Below are positions 35,349 to 43,179 of a stretch of 64,000 nt of DNA, one piece after another. The DNA is from Paracoccus sp. N5. GTDB taxonomy: Bacteria > Pseudomonadota > Alphaproteobacteria > Rhodobacterales > Rhodobacteraceae. The position numbers were made by a program, and so were the translations under genes. The notes beneath the pieces were generated by a model. It made no database searches and had not been told where the DNA came from. It saw nothing but the letters and a program-made list of their open reading frames with translations. Where the stretch lies: contig NZ_AQUO01000001.1 of the NCBI RefSeq assembly GCF_000371965.1, positions 1,930,001 through 1,994,000 of the forward strand. Direction: 5' to 3'. How positions within the stretch are numbered: the first letter of the stretch is position 1; every line of letters begins with the position of its first letter.

Positions 35349-37939
35349 ACCAGGTCCAGCGCTTCGCGGGCGCTGATCGTGTCGGGGTTGAGCTCGCGCA
35401 GCCGGGCCTCGACCGCCGAGGCGCGGGGTTTGGGCGCGGGCGGCGGCGCGGCGCGGAACAAGGGCAGGTCATCGAGCAGCGCGGCGGGCTTGGCGCCTTC
35501 GCGTTCGCCGCTTTCCAGCTGGTGCAGGATGTCGCGGGCGCGTTCGACCACCGCATCGGGCAGGCCGGCAAGCCGCGCCACCTGCACGCCATAGCTGCGG
35601 TCGGCGGCGCCCTTGCGGACCTCGTGCAGGAAGATCACCTCGCCCTCCCATTCGCGCACCGCGACGGTGGCGTTCTCGACGCCCGGGAGGCGGGCCGAGA
35701 GGCTGGTCATCTCGTGGTAATGCGTGGCGAAAAGCGCCCGGCAGCGGTTCTTGCCATGCAGGTGCTCCATCACCGCCCAGGCGATGCTGAGCCCGTCCCA
35801 GGTCGCGGTGCCGCGGCCGATCTCGTCCAGGATCACCAGCGCGTGGTCGTCGGCCTGGTTCAGGATCGCGGCGGTCTCGACCATCTCGACCATGAAGGTG
35901 GACCGTCCCCGCGCCAGGTCGTCCGCCGCGCCGACGCGGCTGAAAAGTTGGCTGACCAGGCCGATATGGGCGCGGGTCGCGGGGACGAAGGCGCCGGCCT
36001 GGGCCAGGATGGCGATCAGCGCGTTCTGGCGCAGAAAGGTCGATTTCCCGGCCATGTTCGGCCCGGTCAGCAGCCAGATCGCCGGCGTGGGCCCTTCGGT
36101 CAGGGCGCAGTCGTTGGCGACGAAGGCCTCGCCCTTGCGCCGCAGCGCGCGTTCCACCACCGGGTGGCGACCGCCCTCGATGACGAAGGCGCGCGAGGCA
36201 TCGACCTCGGGGCGCACCCAGCCCTCGCCATTGGCGAGGTCGGCGAAGGCGGCGGTCAGGTCGATCTCGGCCAGGGCGCGGGCCGCCTGTCCCAGCGGGC
36301 CGGCGCGGTCCAGCACGGCGCGGGTCAGGCGGGCGAAGATCTCGCGCTCGATCTCCAGCGCGCGGTCGCGGGCGTTCAGGATGCGGGTCTCCAGTTCCGA
36401 CAGCTCGACGGTGGTAAAGCGGATCTGGTTGGCGGTGGTCTGACGGTGGATGAAGCGGACGTTCAGCGGCGGGGCCAGCATCTTCTCGGCATGGGTCGAG
36501 GTGGTCTCGATGAAATAGCCCAGCACGTTGTTATGCTTGATCTTCAGGCTGGTGACGCCGGTCTCCGCGATATAATCGGCCTGCATGCGTGCGATGACGC
36601 CGCGGCCTTCGTCGCGCAAGGCGCGGGTCTCGTCCAGCTCGGGCTCAAAGCCCGGCGCGGTGAAGCCGCCGTCGCGGGTCAGAAGCGGCGGCTCGGCCAC
36701 CAGCGCGTCGTCCAAAAGGTCGATCAATTCGTCATGCCCGGTCAGGTCGCGGGCGGCATCCGTCAGCATGGCGATGTCGTCGCAGCCCAGCAGCGCGGCG
36801 ATGGCCGCCCCCTGCGTCAGCGCCGCGCGGATCGCGCCGAGGTCGCGCGGTCCGCCGCGGTCCAGTGCCAGCCGCGACAGCGCCCGGTCCATGTCCGGGG
36901 CGCGGGCCAGCGCCTCGCGCAGATCGGCGGTCAGGCGCGGGTCCGCGGCCAGATGCGCCACCGCCGCCTGCCGCGCGTGGATTTCGGCCAGATCGCGCGA
37001 GGGCGCGCTGATGCGGCGCTCCAGCAGCCGCGCGCCGCCCGCGGTCGCTGTGCGGTCGATGGCGGCCAGCAGCGAGCCCTCGCGCCCGCCCGACAGCGCC
37101 TGCGTCAGCTCCAGGTTGCGCCGGGTCGCGGCGTCGATCTGCATGGCGCCGCCCGCCGCCTCGCGCACCGGCGGGCGGATCAGCGGCATCCGGCCCTTTT
37201 GCGTCAGCTCCAGATAGTCGGCGATGGCGCCCATCGCGGCAAGCTCGGCCCGGCTGAAGCTGCCGAAGCCGTCCAGCGTCTCGACCTGGAACAGGGCGCA
37301 AAGCCGGCGGGCGGCGGCGGCGCTGTCGAAACTGCCGGCGGGACGCTCGGTCAGGGCGCAGCCGGCCTCGCGGGCGATCTCGTCGAGGCGCGCGCCCTCG
37401 GCGGCCAGCAGTTCGCGCGGGGCATGGCGGGCCAGTTCCGGCGCCAGCCGCGCGGGCGGGCAGGGCATGACGCGGAATTCGCCGGTGGAAATATCGACCC
37501 AGGCCAGCGCGCAATCGTCGCGCACGCTGGCGAAGCTGGCCAGGAAATTGTGCCGCCGCGCCTCCAGCAGCGATTCCTCGGTCAGCGTGCCGGGCGTCAC
37601 CAGCCGCACCACGTCGCGGGCCACGACCGACTTGGCGCCGCGTTTCTTCGCCTCGGCCGGATCCTCCAGCTGCTCGGCGATGGCGACGCGGAAGCCCTTG
37701 CGGATCAGCGTCAGCAGATAGCTTTCGGCGGCATGGACCGGCACGCCGCACATCGGGATCGGTTCGCCCAGATGCGTGCCGCGCTTGGTCAGCGCGATGT
37801 CCAGCGCGGCCGAGGCGGCCAGCGCGTCCTGAAAGAACATCTCGTAGAAATCGCCCATGCGATAGAACAGCAGCGCGCCGGGGTTCGCCTCGCGGATCGC
37901 CAGATACTGGGCCATCATCGGGGTCGGTTGATCGCTCAT
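35312..37939 (-). CDS. mutS: DNA mismatch repair protein MutS
   Basis: Recognises base mismatches and small loops and couples to MutL. 875 aa, full length. The mismatch-binding N-terminus contains LFYRMGDFYEMFFQDA (Phe-x-Glu motif). The clamp/lever region follows, then Walker A GPNMAGKSTF with K632, and Walker B with VILDEIGRGTATWDGLSIAW. The C-terminal HTH/dimerisation region ends ALDLVYELRGLLDAPG. The start is preceded by GAAAGGCAGAAC. It is divergent from the hydratase-like gene by 156 bp and convergently overlaps GT61. Confidence 0.96.
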   Translation of the reverse strand: MSDQPTPMMAQYLAIREANPGALLFYRMGDFYEMFFQDALAASAALDIALTKRGTHLGEPIPMCGVPVHAAESYLLTLIRKGFRVAIAEQLEDPAEAKKRGAKSVVARDVVRLVTPGTLTEESLLEARRHNFLASFASVRDDCALAWVDISTGEFRVMPCPPARLAPELARHAPRELLAAEGARLDEIAREAGCALTERPAGSFDSAAAARRLCALFQVETLDGFGSFSRAELAAMGAIADYLELTQKGRMPLIRPPVREAAGGAMQIDAATRRNLELTQALSGGREGSLLAAIDRTATAGGARLLERRISAPSRDLAEIHARQAAVAHLAADPRLTADLREALARAPDMDRALSRLALDRGGPRDLGAIRAALTQGAAIAALLGCDDIAMLTDAARDLTGHDELIDLLDDALVAEPPLLTRDGGFTAPGFEPELDETRALRDEGRGVIARMQADYIAETGVTSLKIKHNNVLGYFIETTSTHAEKMLAPPLNVRFIHRQTTANQIRFTTVELSELETRILNARDRALEIEREIFARLTRAVLDRAGPLGQAARALAEIDLTAAFADLANGEGWVRPEVDASRAFVIEGGRHPVVERALRRKGEAFVANDCALTEGPTPAIWLLTGPNMAGKSTFLRQNALIAILAQAGAFVPATRAHIGLVSQLFSRVGAADDLARGRSTFMVEMVETAAILNQADDHALVILDEIGRGTATWDGLSIAWAVMEHLHGKNRCRALFATHYHEMTSLSARLPGVENATVAVREWEGEVIFLHEVRKGAADRSYGVQVARLAGLPDAVVERARDILHQLESGEREGAKPAALLDDLPLFRAAPPPAPKPRASAVEARLRELNPDTISAREALDLVYELRGLLDAPG

Positions 37940-38095
37940 GTTCTGCCTTTCGCCTGCGCTGCCGTCGTTCTAGGGGATGCGCCGGGCGATGCAAACAGCA
38001 TCGGCGCAAGATACGGGCAGGGCGTGAAAAATTCCGGTGACAGCGCGCCCGCGTTACGGCATCGTCGCGGCAAATACGCTTGCGGGGCCTTTGAC

Positions 38096-38935
38096 ATGAG
38101 ATCGCTGATTCTGGGCGCATTGCTGCTGACCGTCGCGCAGGCGGCGGCGGCGGCCTGCCCGGATGTCTCGCTGATGCAGAACGCGGCGCGGGGCTGGCTG
38201 GCCGGCCAGCGCCTGCCCGATCCCCTGGTGCGCAGCGTCGAGGACGGGGCCTGCGCCTATGCCGCCTTCCGTGGCATCCTCGAGGCCGAGATGGGGCCGC
38301 CGGTCGGCGTCAAGGTCGGGCTGGTCTCGAAGCCGGCGCAAAGGCATTTCGGCGTCTCCGAGCCGATGGCCGGGGCGCTGTTCGCGCCGATGCTGCTGCC
38401 CGACGGCGCCCGGCTCAGCCTGAAGGGCAGCCGCACGCCGTTTTTCGAGGCCGACCTGGTGGTGACCGTCGGCAGCGCCGCGATCATGCAGGCCACCACG
38501 CGCGAGGAGGTGGCGGCGGCGCTGCGCGACGTGCGCCCCTTCATCGAGGTGCCGGACGTGGCGCTGCGCGACGGCGTCACGGCGACCGCGCCGCTGCTGG
38601 CCGCCTATGGGCTGACGCCCTGGCGCGGGGTGCTGGGGCGCGGCATTGCCGTGGCCGACCTGGCCGATCCGGTCGCGGACCTGGGCGCGCTGACCGCGAC
38701 GCTGAAGCTGGACGGCAAGCGCATCGACAGTGCCTCGGGCGAGGTGCTGATGGGCCATCCGCTGGACGTGGTGCTGTGGCTGGTCCGGCAGGGCGGCTAT
38801 GAGCTGAAGCCGGGCTCGGTGATCTCGCTCGGCACGCTGGGCAAGCTGTATCCGGCCTATGTCGGCCACCGGGTCGAGGCCGAATACCGCATCGGCGGGC
38901 GCGCGATGAAGGTCGGCGCGACGCTGGTGCCCTGA
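38096..38935 (+). CDS. Exported 2-keto-4-pentenoate hydratase-like protein (FAH superfamily)
   Basis: 279 aa. The body (residues 22-279) fits the fumarylacetoacetate hydrolase / MhpD superfamily: VGVKVGLVSKPAQRHFGVSE, GALFAPMLLPDGARLSLKGS, the metal-site region FFEADLVVTVGSA, RPFIEVPDVAL, and VLMGHPLDVVLWLVRQGG. In MhpD-type hydratases the metal site is usually E-x-E; here the second position is Asp (EAD), a conservative change. The oddity is a clear signal peptide MRSLILGALLLTVAQAAAAA, since relatives are cytosolic. Activity on a periplasmic substrate is an inference. It is alone, 156 bp from mutS. Confidence 0.85.
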   Translation: MRSLILGALLLTVAQAAAAACPDVSLMQNAARGWLAGQRLPDPLVRSVEDGACAYAAFRGILEAEMGPPVGVKVGLVSKPAQRHFGVSEPMAGALFAPMLLPDGARLSLKGSRTPFFEADLVVTVGSAAIMQATTREEVAAALRDVRPFIEVPDVALRDGVTATAPLLAAYGLTPWRGVLGRGIAVADLADPVADLGALTATLKLDGKRIDSASGEVLMGHPLDVVLWLVRQGGYELKPGSVISLGTLGKLYPAYVGHRVEAEYRIGGRAMKVGATLVP

Positions 38936-39075
38936 CCCCGCGTCAGCCTGCCGCTTTGGGCAGGGGGCGGAAAAAACCTTTGCTTTGCCGGGGGCTGTGT
39001 CGCAACACTGTCATCCGGGGCCGCTAGGTGGCAGCCAGCCGCCGATGGGGCGTGTACTGGAACGGAGTAGATCAT

Positions 39076-40182
39076 ATGACCATTCAATCGCGTGCGGCGG
39101 GGCTTGCCGCCCTGGTCGCGCTGGCGGCCTCGGGTGCGGCCTCGGCGCAGGATCTGGCGGCGCTGGAAGCGGCCGCCAAGGCCGAGGGCATGCTGACCAC
39201 CATCGCGCTGCCGCATGACTGGTGCAACTACGGCGGCGTGATCGAGGGCTTCAAGGCGAAATACCCCGAGATCAAGGTCAACGAGCTGAACCCCGACGCG
39301 GGCTCGGCCGACGAGCTGGAGGCGATCCGCGCCAACAAGGACAACAAGGGCCCGCAGGCGCCCGACGTGATCGACGTCGGCCTGTCCTTCGGCCCGCAGG
39401 CCAAGGCCGAGGGGCTGATCCAGCCCTACAAGGTCGCGACCTGGGACTCGATCCCCGAGGACGCCAAGGACGCCGAAGGCTATTGGTATGGCGACTATTA
39501 CGGCGTCATGGCCTTCGGCGTGAACTCGGACCTGATCGACACGGTGCCGAAAAGCTGGAAGGACCTGACCAAGCCGGACTATGCCAACGCCTTCGCGCTG
39601 GCCGGCGATCCGCGCGCCTCGGCCCAGGCGATCATCTCGGTCATGGCGGCCGGGATCGCCAATGGCGGCGAGGCCGGCGAGGCTTCGGGTCAGAAGGGCA
39701 TGGAGCTGATGGCCGAGGTGAACAAGGCCGGCAATTTCGTCCCGGTGATCGGCAAGTCTGCGACCATCGCGCAAGGGGCCACGCCCATCGTAACCGCCTG
39801 GGACTACAACCTTTTGTCCTGGCGCGACGGGCTGAACGGCAACCCGCCGGTCGAGGTGGTGATCCCCGAGGACGGCGTGGTCGCGGGCGTCTATGTCCAG
39901 GCGATCTCGGCCTATGCGCCGCATCCGAATGCCGCCAAGCTGTGGATGGAATACCTGTATTCCGACGAGGGGCAGCTGGGCTGGCTGAAGGGCTATTGCC
40001 ACCCGATCCGCTTCAACGACCTGGCCAAGGCCGGCAAGATCCCGCAGGAGATGCTGGACGCGCTGCCGCCGGCCGCCGCCTACGAGAAGGCGATCTTCCC
40101 GACGCTGGAGCAGCAGGAGGCCAACAAGAAGGCCGTGACCGAGGGCTGGGACAAGGTCGTCGGCGCCGCGGTCAAGGAGTAA
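39076..40182 (+). CDS. ABC transporter substrate-binding protein (family 1, Fe/polyamine-like)
   Basis: 368-aa periplasmic binding protein. Signal peptide MTIQSRAAGLAALVALAASGAASA, mature start QDLAALEAAAKAEGMLTTIA. The chain has the family-1 fold order, with YYGVMAFGVNSDLIDTVPKS and the central VTAWDYNLLSWRDG segment. Relatives bind Fe3+, thiamine, spermidine/putrescine or phosphonates; the pocket residues do not decide. ATG 39076 is eight bases after GGAG. Two permeases and an ATPase follow, but 191 bp separate it from the first permease. Confidence 0.9.
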   Translation: MTIQSRAAGLAALVALAASGAASAQDLAALEAAAKAEGMLTTIALPHDWCNYGGVIEGFKAKYPEIKVNELNPDAGSADELEAIRANKDNKGPQAPDVIDVGLSFGPQAKAEGLIQPYKVATWDSIPEDAKDAEGYWYGDYYGVMAFGVNSDLIDTVPKSWKDLTKPDYANAFALAGDPRASAQAIISVMAAGIANGGEAGEASGQKGMELMAEVNKAGNFVPVIGKSATIAQGATPIVTAWDYNLLSWRDGLNGNPPVEVVIPEDGVVAGVYVQAISAYAPHPNAAKLWMEYLYSDEGQLGWLKGYCHPIRFNDLAKAGKIPQEMLDALPPAAAYEKAIFPTLEQQEANKKAVTEGWDKVVGAAVKE

Positions 40183-40203
40183 CCGAAAAGTAACGAAAAG
40201 CGT

Positions 40204-40236
40204 GTACACCGGGCGTGCACCGGGCGTACACCGCCT
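40204..40236 (+). repeat. Three tandem 11-bp repeats GTRCACCGGGC
   Basis: Units GTACACCGGGC, GTGCACCGGGC and GTACACCGCCT follow one another exactly (40204, 40215, 40226) in the gap between the binding-protein and permease genes. Nothing else with coding character lies in this 191-bp gap. Confidence 0.6.
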
Positions 40237-40373
40237 GTGCGCGGGGCGTCGTGCGGAACGGCGGCCCGCAGCAGGAACAGCCCCGCCCGCATCTTCGGGG
40301 CGCGGGGCGCAAGGGCAACCGGCCGCGCCGGGGGAAACAGTCACGGCGCGCGGGGCGCCGGCGGGAAGCAGGC

Positions 40374-41222
40374 ATGACGCGACCGAACTGGAACTGGCTG
40401 GGCGTGGTGCCCTTCTTCGCCTTCGCGGCGCTGTTCCTGATCCTGCCGACGATGAACATCGTCATCGGCGCCTTCCGGAACCCCGAGGGCGGGTTCACGC
40501 TGGCGAATCTCGCCGGGCTCGCCTCGCCGCGCATCGTCGACAGCTTCGCGATCTCGATCAAGGTGTCGCTGGCCTCGGCGGTGCTGGGCTGCCTGATCGG
40601 TTTCGCCATGGCGGCGGCGGTGGTCATGGGCGGCTTGCCGGGCTGGATCAAGGCGCCGCTGATGACCTTTTCCGGCGTCGCCTCGAATTTCGCCGGCGTG
40701 CCGCTGGCCTTTGCCTTCATCTCGACGCTGGGCCGGGTCGGGCTGGTCACCATGCTGCTGCGGCAATGGTTCGGCATCAACATCTATGCCATGGGCTTCA
40801 ACCTGCTCAGCTTCTGGGGCCTGACGCTGACCTATCTGTTCTTCCAGATCCCGCTGATGATCCTGATCATCACCCCGGCGCTGGAGGGGCTGAAGCGCGA
40901 ATGGCGCGAGGCGGCCGAGGTGCTGGGCGCCTCGACCTTCCAATACTGGCGCATGGTGGCGCTGCCGATCCTGTTCCCCTCGCTGCTGGGCACCTTCGCG
41001 CTGCTCTTCGCCAACAGCTTCGGGGCGGTGGCGACGGCCTATGCGCTGACCGGTTCGTCGCTGTCCATCGTTCCGATCATGCTGTTCGCGCAGATCCGCG
41101 GCGACGTGCTGCAAGACCCGCATCTGGGCTATGCCATGGCCTTCGGCATGATCGTCGTCACCGGCCTGGCGAACCTCGCCTATGTCGTCATGCGCGCCCG
41201 GGCCGAGCGGTGGATGCGATGA
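40374..41222 (+). CDS. ABC transporter permease, first subunit (Fe/polyamine type)
   Basis: 282-aa inner-membrane permease of the importer whose binding protein precedes it. Start MTRPNWNWLGVVPFFAFAAL; the upstream frame is Arg/Gly-rich and not credible. Six hydrophobic segments. EAA loop: EWREAAEVLGASTFQYWRMV followed by ALPILFPSLLG. It ends with an ATGA overlap into the second permease gene. Confidence 0.9.
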   Translation: MTRPNWNWLGVVPFFAFAALFLILPTMNIVIGAFRNPEGGFTLANLAGLASPRIVDSFAISIKVSLASAVLGCLIGFAMAAAVVMGGLPGWIKAPLMTFSGVASNFAGVPLAFAFISTLGRVGLVTMLLRQWFGINIYAMGFNLLSFWGLTLTYLFFQIPLMILIITPALEGLKREWREAAEVLGASTFQYWRMVALPILFPSLLGTFALLFANSFGAVATAYALTGSSLSIVPIMLFAQIRGDVLQDPHLGYAMAFGMIVVTGLANLAYVVMRARAERWMR

Positions 41223-42001
41223 AGCGGCTCTGGTCCTGGGCGGCGCTGAGCCTTGGCGCGCTGTATTTCCTGCTGCCGCTGATCGGCACCATCGAATTCT
41301 CGCTGCGGATGCGGCGCGGGGAATATTCGCTGGACGCCTATCGGTCGGTGCTGTCGGACCCGGCCTTCCGGCAGACCTTCGGCTATTCCGTGGTGATGGC
41401 GGCTCTGACCATCCTGCTGGGGGTGCTGATCGTGGTGCCGACCGCCTATTGGGTGCGGCTGCGCCTGCCGCGGCTGCGCCCGGTGATCGAGTTCATCACC
41501 CTGCTGCCGCTGGTGATCCCGGCCATCGTCGTGGTCTTCGGCTATATCCGGCTTTACAATACCAGCTCGGTCCTGCCGCTGACCGGCACGGCATCCGGCA
41601 CCAACCTGCTGCTGCTCTGCGGCTATGCCACGCTGGCGCTGCCCTATATGTATCGCGCCGTCGATACCGGGCTTTCGACCATGGACGTGCGCAGCCTGAC
41701 CGAGGCCGCGCAGTCGCTGGGCGCCGGCTGGACCCGCATCATCGGCCGGCTGATCCTGCCCAATGTGCTGGGCGCGGTGATGTCGGGGGCCTTTCTGTCC
41801 TTCGCCATCGTCATCGGCGAATTCACCATGGCGGCGCTGCTGAACCGCCCGGCCTTCGGGCCCTATATGCAGCTTCTGGGCGCGAATCGCGCCTATGAGC
41901 CGGCGGCGCTGGCGGTGATCGCCTTTGCCGTCACCTGGGGCTGCATGGGGCTGATGCAGCTGATCTCCCGCCTGTTCGGCACAGGGATGCAAGCGAAATG
42001 A
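41219..42001 (+). CDS. ABC transporter permease, second subunit
   Basis: 260-aa partner permease of the PotC/ThiP type. Begins MKRLWSWAALSLGALYFLLP, six hydrophobic segments. EAA loop: LTEAAQSLGAGWTRIIGRLI followed by LPNVLGAVMSGA. ATG 41219 overlaps the preceding stop as ATGA, and its own stop overlaps the ATPase start as ATGA, so the three are translationally coupled. The pair of permeases forms the heterodimeric channel. Confidence 0.92.
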   Translation: MKRLWSWAALSLGALYFLLPLIGTIEFSLRMRRGEYSLDAYRSVLSDPAFRQTFGYSVVMAALTILLGVLIVVPTAYWVRLRLPRLRPVIEFITLLPLVIPAIVVVFGYIRLYNTSSVLPLTGTASGTNLLLLCGYATLALPYMYRAVDTGLSTMDVRSLTEAAQSLGAGWTRIIGRLILPNVLGAVMSGAFLSFAIVIGEFTMAALLNRPAFGPYMQLLGANRAYEPAALAVIAFAVTWGCMGLMQLISRLFGTGMQAK

Positions 42002-43032
42002 CCTTCCTGACCCTCGATCACCTGCAAAAGTCCTTTGGCCCGACCAGGGTGGTGCATGACTTCGACCTGTCGGTGGAAAAGGGCGAGTTCGTGTCCTTCC
42101 TGGGCCCCTCGGGCTGCGGCAAGACCACGGTGCTGCGCATGGTCGCGGGGTTCGAGACCCCGAGCGCCGGCCGCATCACCATCGACGGCCAGGACGTGAC
42201 CCGGCTGCGGCCGAACCAGCGCAAGATCGGCATGGTGTTCCAGGCCTATGCGCTGTTTCCGAACCTGACCGTGGCCGAGAACGTGGGCTTCGGCCTGAAG
42301 GTCGCGGGCCTGCCCCGGGCCGAGCGCGCGGGCCGCGTGGCCGAGATGCTGGAGCTGATCGGCCTGCCGGACCTGGGCGGGCGCTATCCCTGGCAGCTGT
42401 CGGGCGGCCAGCAGCAGCGCGTGGCGCTGGCCCGCGCCCTGGCGCCGCGGCCGCGGGTGCTGCTGTTGGACGAGCCCCTGTCGGCGCTGGATGCCAAGAT
42501 CCGCGTCAGCCTGCGCAACCAGATCCGCGCGATCCAGCAGCAGCTGGGCATCACCACGATCTTCGTGACCCATGACCAGGAGGAGGCGCTGTCGATCTCG
42601 GACCGCATCGTGGTCATGCACAAGGGCATCGCCGACCAGACCGGCACGCCCGCGCAGATCTACAACCAGCCCGCCACCGATTTCGTCGCCGGCTTCGTCG
42701 GCACGCTGAATCGCTTCGAGGCCGAGGTGCTGGACCCAGGCACCGGCCTGGTCCGCGTCGAGGGCCACGAGATCGCGCTGGACCGGCCCCTGCCTGCCGG
42801 CCGCATCGCGCTGGCCGCCCGGCCCGAGAGCCTGCAGATCGCCGCGGCGGGCATCCCGGCCGAGATCACCGGGGCCGAGTTCCTGGGCTCGGTGCAGCGG
42901 CTGCGGGCGCGGGTCGCCGGGCGCGAGGTGGTGCTGGACCGGTTCAACGCCCCGGGCGCCGAATTGCCGCGCCCGGGCCAGCGCCTGCACCTGACCGCCT
43001 CGCCGGGCGGCTGGCTGGTGCTGGGCGGCTGA
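41998..43032 (+). CDS. ABC transporter ATP-binding protein (PotA/FbpC type)
   Basis: 344-aa ATPase. Walker A GPSGCGKT at residues 36-43, signature LSGGQQQRVALARALAPRP, Walker B VLLLDEPLSALDAKIR, switch FVTHDQEEAL. After residue 235 comes the regulatory TOBE domain (FEAEVLDPGTGLVRVEGHEI). It is last in the four-gene operon. The substrate is unknown; the PotA-like sequence fits polyamine, iron or phosphonate import. Confidence 0.93.
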   Translation: MTFLTLDHLQKSFGPTRVVHDFDLSVEKGEFVSFLGPSGCGKTTVLRMVAGFETPSAGRITIDGQDVTRLRPNQRKIGMVFQAYALFPNLTVAENVGFGLKVAGLPRAERAGRVAEMLELIGLPDLGGRYPWQLSGGQQQRVALARALAPRPRVLLLDEPLSALDAKIRVSLRNQIRAIQQQLGITTIFVTHDQEEALSISDRIVVMHKGIADQTGTPAQIYNQPATDFVAGFVGTLNRFEAEVLDPGTGLVRVEGHEIALDRPLPAGRIALAARPESLQIAAAGIPAEITGAEFLGSVQRLRARVAGREVVLDRFNAPGAELPRPGQRLHLTASPGGWLVLGG

Positions 43033-43054
43033 TTGCGATCGATTTTTCCTGTCA

Positions 43055-43121
43055 CCTGCCCAAAAGGACAGCTGACCCGGCGCCCGTGCGCATGGTTTAA
43101 ATCGGCATGAATTCGCCGATT
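43055..43121 (+). promoter_or_regulatory. 22-bp box and palindrome upstream of the RTX-Hint gene
   Basis: Box CCTGCCCAAAAGGACAGC followed by TGAC (43055-43076) matches 19 of 22 positions of the box at 45219. Twenty-three bases further is a perfect palindrome AATCGGC-N8-GCCGATT (43100-43121). The box is 125 bp before the start codon, versus 131 bp at the paralog. A shared regulator is inferred. Confidence 0.6.
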
Positions 43122-43179
43122 CGGTGAGATTCCTTTGCGGAAAACCGCGCCTGCGCATTACGAGTTCTGGAGATTTGAG

